Below, piece after piece: positions 22,506 through 35,029 of a stretch of 64,000 nt of DNA. The notes under the pieces were generated by a model. It worked only from the letters and a program-made list of their open reading frames with translations. It searched no databases and was not told the DNA's origin. Source of the DNA: Melastoma dodecandrum. Taxonomy: Eukaryota; Streptophyta; Magnoliopsida; Myrtales; Melastomataceae. The DNA lies in the NCBI GenBank assembly GCA_029817715.1, contig JARUPY010000487.1, positions 84,247 to 148,246 of the forward strand, read 5' to 3'. Numbering within the stretch: the stretch's first letter is position 1; each line of letters begins with the position of its first letter. The translations under genes were made by a program, and so were the position numbers.

Positions 22506-22878
22506 TCACCACCAGGGACGACAGACGCACTTATAGTGGTAAGCGCTGTGCATCGGGTCATTCCCTTCCAACGGGACTTGCTCCGCGGTGCACCTGAACC
22601 GGCATCCCCTGCATTCGTTGAACGTGCATGTCGGCCTCCTCGAGCCGATCATCAGCCTCCTCGGGTTCACGTACCGTTGCTCCCTTTTGGCTGGCTCGGG
22701 GGGTCGGGGCATTGTTGTGCACCCTGACACGAGACAGCCGACGAGGTAAAACGAACATTGCGAGCGTCCTTCAATTGCGAGAAACAAAAAACGCCTTGAG
22801 AGCATGATTACCTGGGAGGAAGAGAGCCGTGCAGAAGGAAATGAGAAGCAGAAGGCCGAATAGCTGGTTCCCGGCCAT
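22506..22878 (-). CDS. EPFL9: Stomagen / EPIDERMAL PATTERNING FACTOR-LIKE 9, secreted peptide precursor
   Basis: Two exons, 22812-22878 and 22506-22723, encode 94 residues. Exon 1 is a signal peptide (MAGNQLFGLLLLISFCTALF). Exon 2 has a short pro-region and the mature domain RRLMIGSRRPTCTFNECRGC, FRCTAEQVPLEGNDPMHSAY, HYKCVCRPWW. The six cysteines of the mature peptide (C, C, C, C, C, C in TCTFNECRGCRFRC and YKCVC) are in stomagen spacing, giving three disulphides. Stomagen is secreted from mesophyll and competes with EPF1/EPF2 at the ERECTA-TMM receptors to promote stomatal formation. The pro-region (about 25 residues) is shorter than in Arabidopsis, and the C-terminus carries an RPWW extension after the last cysteine. 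The exon 1 donor CCCAG|GTAATC and acceptor GTGTCAG|GG are clear. Intact. Confidence 0.92.
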
Positions 22879-23596
22879 CGGGAATGGCCACGAGAAAGTG
22901 ATGGAGGAGGAGGAGGAAGAAGAAGAAGAATGGAGAAGGTAATTACGTGGGTTTGCGGTCAATTGGAGACACGATAGGAGATACAGAATATAATGCAAAC
23001 AACTCATCGACAGTGGGAAGACAGTCCATAAGACAGTCCGTTATGTCCGGGACAAGGATTCCCAGGAGGTCCCCCAACTCAAAGAGGGACACTTTCTTCA
23101 CACTCAAAATAATAGAATCTTGTAGAAGACCCTGGAGACAACAAACAAACAAGCAGGGCAATGCCTGAGAAGAGACATGGAGTGGAGTGCAAACGGACGA
23201 GTTCTTTAAGATGGCTGCCAAAGATGGGGTAGAGGGGGAGAGTACCATTATTGTACCTCTCACAGCCTCTGGTTAAGACACAGCACCATGTCCAATTGTA
23301 CTTTTGCTGACCAAACCAGAGTCCCCCACAGGAAATATCAACAAATGAACTACTGGAAACAAGCAGGAGCCTACAGATAATGGGCTTGGTCTTTTATCGT
23401 CCGGTTAAAATCACATGTTATTGGGCCTAAGCCCAAGTCATGGCGAGTGGTTAGAATTAGGAGGACGCACCCCAAGTCACTCGTTATTGGACGTGGGGTA
23501 ATTTGATTGATCGCTGGGAATCAATGACCAAATTTTCATTAACTAATCCAAATCTAATTTATTTTAGATAATCCATTACACACTAAATCACGTCAT
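22879..23596. other. EPFL9 upstream region and AIR12 3' region
   Basis: Begins with a TTC/CTT-rich (minus strand) EPFL9 leader. GGGCC-type motifs (TGGGCCT) occur near 23425. Nothing coding is supported. Confidence 0.4.
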
Positions 23597-24301
23597 TTAG
23601 AATGCCATCCCAAAAGCCAATGCCAAGACCCCCGCCGACCACCCGATCCTCGTCCCGGCGCCCTTGTCGGGGTTGGGGGCATCCCCGCCTCCCGGCGAGG
23701 GAGACTTGGCCGCGGATGAGATCAGCTCCAGCTTCCCCGTGCTCTGCTTGTTGTCATTGCCCAACGGGTGTATCCTCGGCCGTGTCCCGTTCACCACTCC
23801 CCCCACCTGCCACACCTGGTTAAGGCTCGTGGCTGACGCGGGGACCTTGACGGACGCGAACAGCCGTATGTTACCGTCCGCCTCGTCGGCCGCGAGGCCC
23901 CACACGTTGAACGATAGCGGCGACTCGACGACGGACGAATACGACGACATGTTGAAAGTCTTGACGACGACAGTGGATCCACCGGAGGGCTTCAGGGCGA
24001 CGATGGCCTGCGCGCCTACCATCCCAGTGGCTGTCGGGTTGATGGCCCAGGATACCCAGGCGCCGTTGGGGGCGGGGGGTGCTATGTATGCGATGGAGAG
24101 GGAGGAGTTGGCCTGGTCGTAGGTGAAGTGGAGGGTGGCGTTGAGGTAGGGGAGGTCCGTGCAGTTCGCGAAGGTCCGGCCCGATGGGAGGGTCTTGGCT
24201 TGCGTGGCACAGGTGTTCTGGGATACGACGGTGGACGGCAGAAGGAGAAGGAACGTGGCCGTGATCACGAAGGCGAGGAGAGTTGAGCGGCCGATCGACA
24301 T
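23597..24301 (-). CDS. AIR12: AIR12-like DOMON-domain (DUF568) GPI-anchored b-type cytochrome
   Basis: A single exon encodes 234 residues. The signal peptide covers residues 1 to about 27 (a leucine-rich stretch ending VVSQ). A DOMON domain follows: NTCATQAKTLPSGRTFANCT, the Y/W core SLSIAYIAPPAPNGAWVSWA, NPTATGMVGAQAIVALK, VESPLSFNVWGLAADEADG and WQVGGVVNGTRP. The C-terminus has a Ser/Gly/Pro-rich linker and a hydrophobic tail (GWSAGVLALAFGMAF) preceded by a small-residue GPI omega-site region. AIR12 proteins bind heme b at the outer plasma membrane and link ascorbate/superoxide redox in the apoplast. The name comes from auxin induction in root cultures. It is intact and, as I recall, lies in the Arabidopsis At3g07320-07390 block whose other members occur downstream here. 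Confidence 0.93.
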   Translation of the reverse strand: MSIGRSTLLAFVITATFLLLLPSTVVSQNTCATQAKTLPSGRTFANCTDLPYLNATLHFTYDQANSSLSIAYIAPPAPNGAWVSWAINPTATGMVGAQAIVALKPSGGSTVVVKTFNMSSYSSVVESPLSFNVWGLAADEADGNIRLFASVKVPASATSLNQVWQVGGVVNGTRPRIHPLGNDNKQSTGKLELISSAAKSPSPGGGDAPNPDKGAGTRIGWSAGVLALAFGMAF

Positions 24302-25930
24302 GTCGTTGATAATACTGTGGAATGAAATTAGGTGATGGTTAGGGAGTCACAATATTTACCAGTATATCTATTTATAATCAAATTTCATTTAAAAAATCCT
24401 TATTTAGGTATTATTTGATACAGCAGGGATTTACTTGGACACCGAAGCCAAATTAGTAAAAGTAACGTCCAAATTTGGACATGATGTAATGATTAATTAA
24501 TTTACTCTTGAATAAATTCTAGTCGTTCGTGTTGTGATTAATTCAATTTTTTTTTTTAATATGCATTTTATTATTTTCTTTATTACGGTATTTGGATATA
24601 AATTTGATAGAATTTACACTAAAACAATTCATTACAAAGGCCGGCTGGAAAAGCATTACCCCTCCCAACGTGATTTACTTTGCAACTTATGGTATGAAAT
24701 CAACGCCCCATAAATTGGGATTGAATCGGATCCACCCCCCGAAATCAACATGATTAATGTTCTCTCCTCGTCTGAATTGTTGGGGTGGTGGAAATAAAGA
24801 TTTCTTTTTTGTTTTGTTATTACCGGCGTGACGATGATGTTGATGATCAATCTCATTCGTCCGAAACCAAGGTAAAGATTGAAGACAGGAAAAGAACGAA
24901 GGCCGGGCAGGAAAGAAGAAACAAAATGATGGATTATTATTATTGCCGGAAAATGAATAAATATATAAAGATAATATTGGGGTAGATTTTACGTATGTTT
25001 GACTCAATTGGAAATTAAAGGAAAACAAACCATGAGATAAAAATATCTCGGGTTGTGTCGTTTCATGCTCGCGAGGTATCTGGGGACGGCAGCTGGGATC
25101 CAAACGCTTGCCTGCACAGAAACCCATGCGAATGCAACCCCCCAGGTTTGCTTTCAACCGTCATTGCGACGGGCACGCCGTAACGAAAGCTCACCCGGAA
25201 CGTTCAACGAGTATGTCAGGGCCGTGCGCAAGGTCGAGGTTCCCCCGTGTCATGTAAAAAGGATGGAAACCTACCTACCTGCTGCCCTGTCCGAAAAGCC
25301 CCAAAATTTGTTACCGACCTATATCCAATTCCAAAGTGTCCGAGAGAGTCCACGGGCTTTCGGGCCAGGGGGCCTTGTTTGGATCGGTCCCGCCGACGCT
25401 ATTCCAGTTACGCGTAGTTCCAAGCCTGTTTCCTTCGAAAACAACCGGTAGCAACCTTACGGTGGCCGGACGAAAGAGAGCTCTTCAAATTCATAGTCCG
25501 AAGTTATTACTAGATGAACCATTTAGATGGGATTCCCGAAGTTATTACTAGATGTATTACCACACTCCGAAGGGTTAGGGCCAATGTTTTAATTTGCTAG
25601 CAAGTACGTCCCCAAGTAACACATGGGGATAGGCGAGCTTAGTGACTAATTCTGCTTCTTATGGTTGTCCGAGCCGATACATAATGTTACACAATAATTG
25701 CAGGTTTTTGAACTGAAAGCTCAATAATCTACTTATTTTACTTGTAGTCTTCAGATTTTTTTATGCGGAAAGTACTTGGTTTTTAAAGTAAAGAATATTA
25801 TCTGGTCATTTTTAGTTAGATCTCAATGAAAAAGGAAAACAGGCAGGACTGTGTGATGCCTTTGTTGCACCAATATCACTTGTTACATCTCCTACTTGGA
25901 AACTTGTAATAATCACCTGCTTGCTATCAG
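24302..25930. other. AIR12 upstream region and degenerate 5' region of the CHIP locus
   Basis: AT-rich promoter-like sequence to about 24.6 kb. A 133-codon frame at 25053-25451 shows no domain. The TPR-coding exons expected upstream of the CHIP remnant are not recognisable here. Confidence 0.4.
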
Positions 25931-26748
25931 GCTATGGATCTGGGGAGGGGTGCACATCCCAGGAGTTACATTATAGAAGAGATATGGCAGTGGTAGCGGG
26001 ATTCTACAAAGCATTCTCGGGAACTTCAGAATTTGAAGTATGTGACATTGGATTTTGAGTTTTCGACTGATTAATAAGTTATATTTTTCCTTTTTATGAT
26101 GGGCTTTGTGTGAGGTTTAGATAGTTACTGTTTCGGATTCATAGCCAGATGCTACTACCAGAGGCCTTTTCTTCTCTTCTAATCCATGCTTCTCTTCCAG
26201 AGAAACATGTGAGTTGGCATTGGAAGAGAAGCTTTCTCTCGACAATTCTGAGAAGGAAGGATTTTTGGATGATATGACCCATTGTCGTTCAGAGAAACTG
26301 GAGGCTTTGGAACGCGTTTTCCAGAAAGCGGGGGAAGCCGACATCCCCTCAGAGGTTACCTCTTTATGCTTCTACATTATTGAATTGTCCAGGCTTTAGT
26401 TTTCTGTTCTTTGCCACCGAGAGACTCTACTTCCAGGTGCCTGATTACCTATGCTGTAAAATTACTCTTGACATATTCCGTGATCCTGTCATTACTCCTA
26501 GTGGATTGACTTATGAGAGAGCAACGCTGCTGGAGCATCTTCACAAGGTAACCGATTAGTTCTTCCGTGCGAGGTTACCATTTCGCGTAACATCTACTTA
26601 TCAAGTCTTGTTAGGGAGCCAGGTTGGTAGATTTGATCCAACCACACGTGAGCCGCTAAATCCATCCCAACTCGTGCCAAACTTGGCCATAAAAGCTGCC
26701 GTCCAAGCATATCTAGAGGAGCACGGATGGGCATATAAGATGTTTTAA
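25931..26748 (+). pseudogene. CHIP: CHIP E3 ubiquitin ligase remnant (U-box kept, TPR part lost)
   Basis: Plus-strand exons match the C-terminal half of plant CHIP, the Hsp70/Hsp90 co-chaperone ligase. The exon at 25931 to about 26037 reads AMDLGRGAHPRSYIIEEIWQ, then W-stop-RDSTKH and RELQNLK. Compared with the family (EEIWQELAKAKYLEWE...STKR.WELQNLK) it lacks about nine codons and has a TAG where Glu is expected. The next exon (from about 26202) reads ETCELALEEKLSLDNSEKEG and [16 protein letters not shown]. The U-box exons read [37 protein letters not shown], then VGRFDPTTREPLNPSQLVPN and ALQ-type ending YLEEHGWAYKMF-stop. The first two TPR exons are missing. PUB9 follows on the opposite strand, as next to CHIP in Arabidopsis. 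A U-box-only product from a later start cannot be excluded. Confidence 0.82.
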
Positions 26749-28778
26749 CGTCCGCATTTTGTTGGGTATATAGCAGGTTACATAGCACGTGCTGTTTTCT
26801 TCAAGGTGCAACCGATTAATTCCTTTTGTGATTGATTTGTGTTGTCCTGTGAGGTTTGTTGGGTTCACGCTGACATATAAGTCACCATATGTCAATTGCA
26901 AAGCAACCAATTGGAAAATATAGACTGGCCCGACTGTACAGGTATATAGAGTCAATAGTACATTACGAAATTTCAGGTGCAACTGTTCGAGTCATTTTAT
27001 GTAATGCATTCTTATGAACAACGATAAAAGCTGTGGGCGACCTTCATTGGTCCATCAGGCATGGGAAGTGCAGTCTAATCATTGCTTTTTGGGTCTGCTT
27101 GAATGTTCTGAAGCTGGAGCAATGTCTGTGTTCTGGATCATTCAGAGGGACTCGTGATTAGTGTCCCACTTAGGTGGGGGTTGATTGTTGGTGAGCCCCA
27201 GCCGAAACCAGTTTGAACAAGAGAGGGCATGGTGTGCAATGTGGGTTAGTTATGGCTAATGGGGTCTGCCTCTTGCCTTTGCCTCCTTGTGGGCACATGC
27301 TTTTGTTTGCTACTGAGCCTGATCCAAACAAAACGCCAGTTCATGCATGAAAAGCCTCATGTCTTTAAAGATCCATCATGCTTCAGACCAGACTAATTGT
27401 TGCAGTAGTGTATGTTTTATAGATCGAAAGGTGCTGCGGCTGACAACTTAGGTACACACCCTTCAATAGTCCCCATCTTTTTCTTGCATTGCCTCTTTTT
27501 GCCACCTCACCTGCCTGTGTTCTTCCCTGACATCAATTTGGGAAACATTATCTCCGCGTTTGGAGCAACAATCATCACATGGTGTGGGTCTTGGAGTTCC
27601 TGTCCTCCCTCAGATGATTTCCTTTTCATGACCTCAGATGCCTTCTGGTGGCAGCTGCAGATACATTTCCCGTGTGGCCTTTTCCCCAGACTTAAGGTTC
27701 TACACTGTTGCACACATCATCGCCAAGGTATCCAATGCATCATCATCTGCAAGTTGCATCGACTTAGGTAGCCAACTGATGCTGCCCGAGTTTGAGTTTT
27801 CGACGTGTCGTTCCAAACCTTGTTTCTTGGAAAGGGGGGGGGGGGGGGGTCATGCCCAGTAAGAACACAACAAAGGAGAAAGGTAAATGATAAAGATGGT
27901 CCATCAGAAAGCCAAGAAACAAAAGTCTGGATGGAGATGCCTGCTTCCCTTTTGTACTCAACGAAGGGTATGGAATAAAAGGATGTCTTTATGTATTCCC
28001 CTTTTTACGAGTTCTCTGGCTCCATTGTCGTCATTGACAATGACCCTTTTTCATCTTTGGCATTGGTTTTGGGGTTGTTCCAAAGGTCATGGGAGGGAGC
28101 ACGAGTCCTTGTGAGAATTGGGTGAGAAGACCCCATCAACAAGCTGTCGATATCGAGTGATGTAGAAAGGATAGCCCACATGAGGATGCGAATTATTTAC
28201 ACGTGATTGGTCTGTGGCGATGATAAAACGAGTACTTAAATTTCCCCTGGCATTATACGGATTTCAAAGGAACGTGGATGGCGGGGCTTGGGGATGACAT
28301 CTTTGTATTGTTCCCGCCATGTATCCAAAGGGGACAAAAACTAGTAAGAGGGGCACAGCAACTGTTCCATTCCGGACTTTCACAGAAAGGCAGATGGAAG
28401 GGGCAGTGACCATCTTTTGATTGGACCACTACTTTTCACAGATCTTGCATTTGCCAATTCAAAGTCGGCACATTTTTGAACCATTCATTATTTCACCTCA
28501 AGATATTTGATATTTGTATGTAGTAGGCAGAGGTAGTAGTAGTTGTAGTAGTAGTAGTAGTGCTCGGTTTTATCCACAGAAAGTTGCCCAAAACTTAAAA
28601 AGAAAAAAGAAGACTCACCCCAGAAGGCAGAAAACTTAGGTGATGGTAGCAGAGAAGGATTCACAGTGCGGACGGACGGACGACCTGGAAAACATATGCC
28701 TCAGATCGGCATTCGACAACTATGGCTGTGCCGTGCCGTAAAATAGATGATGGGAATATACAGGGACATCGGCCATTT
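26749..28778. other. Convergent intergenic region CHIP / PUB9
   Basis: No gene recognised. Contains the poly-G tract at 27834-27849 and a (GTA)n microsatellite at about 28520-28561. A 119-codon frame at 27412-27771 has no known domain. The last ~150 bases are the PUB9 3' end. Confidence 0.4.
27834..27849. repeat. Poly-G tract, about 16 bases
   Basis: Uninterrupted run of G on the plus strand. Confidence 0.8.
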
Positions 28779-31061
28779 TCAAGCAGTGTGCGTGAGGTTC
28801 ACGGCACGATTCAGTCTCTCGAGTACTCCGTTTGCTTTCCTCTTCGCACGGGAGGTGCCATTTCGAGCAAGGTCGGAGATTGTGCCATACAGGGTTTCCT
28901 CCTCCCTCAGTTCCTTGAACTTGGTTCGGTCGCTGAAGCAAATGGTGTGTAGGATCGCTATACAGTTCTCTTTATTACGGGCGCAACTGGTCTCCCTTGT
29001 TACGCCCAACAGGCAGGGGACAGCTCCGAGCTCCCCCATTTCCTCAACTGCCTTCTGGTGGCTCGAGAGCATCGCAAGGATCGCCAGCAACTCATCCAAG
29101 TAGACATTACTCGCTATCTTCTTCAGTATCACTCCCACAGCGCCATCCCTAACGGCTCTCGCCCTGTTCTCGTGAATAATGCACAGGTTGAAGATGGCGG
29201 ACGCCACGTCTGTCATGGCTTGCGGGTGGCCTTCGTCGAGTAAATCGATTAGGGGCTTAAGTGCACCTGATTTCCCGATCAGGGTCTTGTTCGAATCGAG
29301 AGCCGAGAGGGTGAAAAGGGTTGCAGCAGCATTGCTTCTTGTTTCAGTGGTACCCGACTTGAGTGCATCCAGCAGCAGAGGTATCACCGAAGGCATCTCT
29401 GCCACGAGTTTCTTGTTACTGTCATGTATCGAGAGATTAAGCAGTGTAGTTATCACATCCTCCTGGAGGTCAAGGTGGGGCCGACTCTGCAATCCCTTAC
29501 CACAGAGGGGGTTCAACAATATAGGGATAGCCTCCGGTGATTCCCCAAATAGAGCCCGGAAAGAGGGCATCCTCTTCGTTAGAGACCTGAGCTCCTTTGC
29601 AGCCTCCTTCTGTTCCACTATGCTCAACTCCATCTTCCCTAGCAGATTGACGAAATGTTCTCTCTCAGCTTCGGACACTGAATCCTCGTCAATACAATGA
29701 ACCGGATCTGAGAGCTCGATCCCCCTAGTTCTACACCATTTCACTATCATCTCCCTGATCAGAAAATTCGGCGTAAGGATCGTGTGTGAAAGAACTTGTT
29801 GGGTCAAGGGACACGTCCTATTCCCAGCTTTTAGCCATTTCTGTATAGAGGGGCGGTCGTACGTCTGCACGTCGATGAGACAATCAAAACACAGTCAAGA
29901 AACAGCGATCAAGTTATTATTCCCTGGTTATTAAATACACCTACACAAGAAGATCAATTGGAGGTTGAGTGACCTCCCCTTCCATTGCTAATGACATGGG
30001 AGGTAAACACAGACAGATAAACTCATCAGCAATAAAACATAAACGGATACAGTTGCCAGCCCCCATCTCATCCACCACCACTACGAGTGGCATGAGGAAG
30101 GTAGCTGATTCATAAAGAGGGTAAGAGATTGACTGATTCCACACCACCAGAATTCACATGAAACGTCGACAGAACAGAACAAAATAAAGGGAACTGCCAA
30201 AATTTCCCACAGAATCATCGCATCTCAACAGAGACAGGGAGGGAAAAGGAGTTCGGGAGATGATTATCGAGATCAAACACAATTAGAGAAGTTAAAAACA
30301 GTACATCAAAATTCATGGAATGCAGAGCAGTAAAATTCATGGAATGCAGAGCAGTCCAGAGACGACGAGGCTGAAAAGAACATGACATTCTGGAGAACCA
30401 AAAAATGAAAAACACAACACCATCAATCACGGGTTACACCCAGAAGAAATAAATTTTCCATCTTGAATGAAGAGGCGAACAAACTGTGAACATCGTAATA
30501 AACAATCAAGCTCCAAACTTTCAAAAAAAAAAAAAAACAGAAAGAATGAGAAGAGAACACCAAACATCTTTACCCAAGAATTTCATTCTTTCTTCTGTCT
30601 TTTCAGTATTCCGGTAATGATTCAATCGTTTAATTTTACAAACCCAAAAACAAGAAACAGAGCAACCCTATTTCAATCAGTCAGAAGAGAGAAAATATCA
30701 TCAAACAAGAAACAGATAACCGAACAAATCAAAAACCGAATACAAAAATGAAGAAGGCGATCGTTCAGGATACCTGCCCGGTGGAAACAATCACGGGATC
30801 CCTCATGACCTCCTTGGAGATGGGACACCTGAACTCCTCGGGACAGTTAACACTCCTCAACGAACCAACCTTTTTCCTCCCAACCTTCAACTCCCTCAAC
30901 GCCACCAACATCTCCTTGGCGTGATCAACCACCTCAGCTCCAGAATCCTCGTCTTCCACTATCCTCCTCACGACCCTCTCGAGCTCCCTCTTCAACTCCG
31001 CCACCCTCACCGCCTCCCCGCCTCCTCCTCCTCCTCCGCCGCCATCCGCCGTCTTCGCCAT
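28779..31061 (-). CDS. PUB9: U-box/ARM-repeat E3 ubiquitin ligase, PUB9 type
   Basis: Two exons, 30774-31061 and 28779-29864, joined in phase across a 909-base intron, give about 457 residues. The start MAKTADG is chosen because family members begin MAKT; an ATG 39 bases upstream is in frame. A poly-Gly run is followed by an N-terminal helical region, then the U-box ([60 protein letters not shown]). Armadillo repeats follow: [71 protein letters not shown] and [16 protein letters not shown]. The C-terminus [20 protein letters not shown] plus TA is diagnostic. The U-box recruits E2; the ARM repeats bind substrate. In Arabidopsis PUB9 interacts with S-domain receptor kinases and affects ABA responses. 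The intron position inside the U-box (STGQ|TYD) is conserved. Intact. Confidence 0.95.
30308..30355. repeat. 24-base tandem duplication in the PUB9 intron
   Basis: Two perfect adjacent copies of a 24-base unit (AAAATTCATGGAATGCAGAG plus four bases) lie within the 909-base intron. Confidence 0.85.
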
Positions 31062-34000
31062 CACCTCCCCTCCCCCCTCCCTCTTCCCCAACACACACAC
31101 AACCCAAAAAACTCTCAGAAAACGAAGAAAGCCAACCGTCCGGCGTCCTCCATCAAATACCCAGTTGCGTACACGCGGCTCCCGTCGCCGGGAGCATGAA
31201 AAGATTGAATCTTGCGGTGGAATTCCTCAACCCAAGAGTCCAAAAGACTCTCTCTCTCTCCCCCCCGCCCCCTACAACTCCTCGGGTTTCATTTTTCTTT
31301 CTTTATGGGATGACGTGTCGGGGGGAGAGAATGAGGATTCCTACGTGGTTGGAGTGGGGAAGTGGAGTGAAAGCCCAAGTAGGAAGTGGGGGTGTTCGTT
31401 CGTGGGGGATGAAGAGGAGATGAAGAGGGAGGAGACGAATGAAATGGATGGATGGATGGATTGCCTGTGAGCTGGCTCGCCCCTCCTTTTTCATATGAGC
31501 AGATTCAATTATTTCCATCTGATCAGAGGTGGGGGGTACCTAAAACTTTATTCAATTAATCAGAACAATTTTGGTCATTCTAACATCAAATGACTATTCA
31601 TTACGTACTTGAGGTCTTATCATCATCAGTGGGTGAAATGAATCCTTTTTTATTGTGGGAGTTGTTTCCGCATTCATTAAGACAAGTGAATTCCACCGCA
31701 ACAAACCAAATAAAAGGGGAAAATATGGGCAATTCTTTTTAATTTATTTCCATTTGAAATTCAAGCTGTGTTATAAGTATCTTGGGACTGTGTCTTTTAA
31801 AGAAGGTGGGGAGGATTTGTAGGTGTCTTTGACTTTTTATTGATTCGAATGGTCATAAAAACTTTGCTATATGCAAGTAACCGAAATATCGGGCAAGAAA
31901 AGTACATGTTCACATAGCATTAATACTATAAACTACACAATTAACATCGTGTCCTAGGTTTCTAAACCATACTCTGAAAAAAACATAAATAAAAACTATA
32001 ACATGATAACCGCACAAACGCGTGGTGGTCACAAAAGGAAAATCACCGAAAATGACAAATCTTGATTGAGACCCTCGGGTGCTACCACAGAGTTTTAATA
32101 TTCTATTTCCCAAAAACACAATATAACAAAAGGTTTTAAAAAAAATAGTTTATTTTACACTGAAATTGGAAGAAAAATAACTCGGGAAATGCTTTATCTA
32201 TAATTTTAAAGAATTTTATTGTTAGAAGAAAAAACAGATATCGGAGATACCAAATATGACATTTAAAGCAATGAAAAGGTCGGTTCATTTCCGACTTCAG
32301 AACAAAAAATTCGCTCATAATATTCATGGGAAAAGTTCTCTTTTTGCATAAATATACAATTTCTTAGACATATTCAAACATATAAGCAAACCTTCAACGC
32401 GTTTTAAAATTAAAAATTCGTGGATATTTAATTTTTAAACGTCCGTTTCTAATCTAAAGAGGATGAAAAGAATAGAGCTGGTTTTGGTTCGAGACAAACA
32501 CATTCAAACCTCTATATGCTAATAATTATCGAGAAAATAGAGGAAGGGGGCTAGCAATCTCCTACCAAACTAAAATTAGAAACTATTCATTGCCAAAATG
32601 ACATTGATTGGGTAAGATTAAGAACAATCCCCCACCAATGAGAAAGGTGTCGATCAACACCAAATCCTAATCCTATATCCATCCACTAGTTAAACTATTA
32701 AGGAATCCAACTTGGGATGACGACATTCGAGGGTTAGGCCCCGATTCATCCCAACATTCATAGCGTCCGACCAAAGAACCCTTTGCTTGCGTAGGATTAG
32801 GATCATCCTCGGTATAATTGTTTGACTCGCTAACGCGTTAAGAAAATTAACACAGCATACGGTAGGTAGGTATTACTTTCATATTTTCACGTATAATATA
32901 TATATATATAAAAAGAAGGCGAGCAAACAACCGCCGGGGGGGGGGTGGGATGGATCCATGCAGAAAGCCAGCTGGGGAAGACGCGTGGATGAATTCCGTG
33001 ACGATAAAGGAAGAGAAATCATGCGGCGACAAACATCATAATAACACGCTGAAAATTTTAATATATAATCAAAAGATGGCGACGTGACCCTCCCCTCCTA
33101 TAAAGGAGAAAACCGAGTCTTGTTGGTTGTCCTGTCACCACCACGCATCGGTGGTGGTGGTGGTGGTAAGCAGATGCGAAACAACAGACTGGTTGACCGA
33201 CACCCTCCAGATAGACGTTGGATTTATGTTTATCCACGGACATTTCATGGAAGTGACGATAATTCAAGTGGATGGGAGAATAAATAAATGAGTTTTGAGT
33301 TTTATCGGGTTTCTTACCTAAACGTATGAATTTAGAGTTCGATGCATGTCGTTGGAGGAAGAATAAGAAGGAGAGGGAAAGGACGACAAGTGTCGCAGGA
33401 AACGTCAACACGTTGTTTAGGGGTGAGGAGGGCTTGAAAAGTTTCAAACCTCCCCCTTTTTGCAATTACAGGAAAAGGACTTCCTAAAGCAACCCTAATT
33501 TATCATCCCTCGAACCCCCCCCCCCCCATTCGTTGGGTCACTAACCCATGATGACGTTCTGCGATCGGAGAACCAAAAGAATGGGTCAACTCAGAACCCC
33601 CCCACTCTATTACTTGGCTGCCGGGGAAAGGCAGGCTAATTAGGCATTTTTTGGTTAAATACCGAAATGAATTAAAAAAAAGGGGGTGTGCGATTGATGA
33701 CTGATTAAGGTTTCTGTCGTTTGTTGTTGCATGCAATCGCTACGACTAACCCTAACCCCCCCTTGGAGTCATCTTCTTCATCCGAATGAGACAATTCATT
33801 CGCTCCCAATAAGTTGTCGGTGCATCCCCCAATAAGTCGTGGGGGATTCAGTCGAGATGCGATCGCCTCCTTTTAGATTAGCAAACTAATCACGTTGATA
33901 CACAGAGAGGCGACAAAGTTATGATAGGGTGGTGGTTTGGATATCCCATCGATCGTCATTTGTTTACAAAACCCCTTGTTTGGCCGAAGACGGATTCTAC

Positions 34001-35029
34001 TAAATCACGTTTTCTGTCGATGGGATAAAGGAGAATATTTTGAAATAATGATAAGGGTTTGTCGGAAAATCTTTGACCGAATTGTAAAATGGTAAAATTC
34101 GAGATGTTAATAGAACACGAAGTAGGTGGGTCCGTAATGGTCCGATATCTTCTAGGTTGGATATTAATGATTTTGTTACACTAGATAAGTTTAACACCCG
34201 AGGAGGTGAATACGTGGTTAAAAGATGTACATGAAAATGCCAGCTTTAGATTGATATTTTCTTGTCCCGACCCGACTGACAACCAACCTTCAATCATACG
34301 ACGTGTCTCCCTGTACCCAATCCCCCCCACTACATTATAATAACAACTAAGGGACAAGAAGGTCCCCACACTCAACAAAGCTTTTGTTTTTGCCGACACC
34401 AGTGTCCATCAACTCTTCCTTGAAATGCCAAAAGGAGTCCTATACTTTGAAAGTAATTGCAATGGGGTCCAAAACCATGGTTCACTTCGTCTGTTCCTCT
34501 CGTGTGGTGGGGAGGTGGGCGGACCAAATCCAAGCCCAACACCCAAAAGGGGGACAAACCAATGCCTCCCAACATACAAAGGAGAACTGTAGTCACTTGT
34601 TTTTTCTTTAACAAACTGGTACATTGATTATCCAAATCTATTCAGGACAAAGGGCATGACCCGAGTCGAGGCCGAATACCCCCAGACTCGAGCTCGGCTC
34701 GAAAACATATATAATAAAGTTCACTTCACATCCATAAATCTGAAATAACAAAACCATCTCCAAAAGAATTATTCTCCCAAAACATCTCCATAAGATATAA
34801 CTAAATTTCTTAAAATAACCACAAACTACAATAACCATACTTCTAAAGCATCTTCACAATACAGCTTTATTACCAAATCCTAATGATATTACAATGGCAT
34901 CATCACCTGCATGTAAAATATTATAAATAGTATTACAATCGCCATAACAATAATAAGACGATAAATATCTTAAAATTTTGTAAAGTATGTAACGATATTT
35001 AGCTTACTTCAAGAAGTTGAATTAGGTAC
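31062..35029. other. PUB9 upstream region and long AT-rich gene-free stretch
   Basis: The first ~130 bases are the C-rich PUB9 leader. Beyond about 31.5 kb the DNA is AT-rich with no supported gene. Features are an (AT)n run at about 32898-32912, a (GGT)n run at about 33148-33167, a G run at 32936-32945 and a C run at 33515-33527. Frames such as 33058-33465 on the minus strand have no recognisable domain. Confidence 0.4.

Noticed and set aside
25053..25451. 133-codon frame before the CHIP remnant, considered as the missing TPR exon
   Set aside because: It contains no TPR consensus and no similarity to CHIP's N-terminus.
27412..27771. 119-codon hydrophobic/Cys-rich plus-strand frame considered as a small secreted protein
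   Set aside because: No signal-peptide arrangement, no ordered cysteine pattern and no family match.
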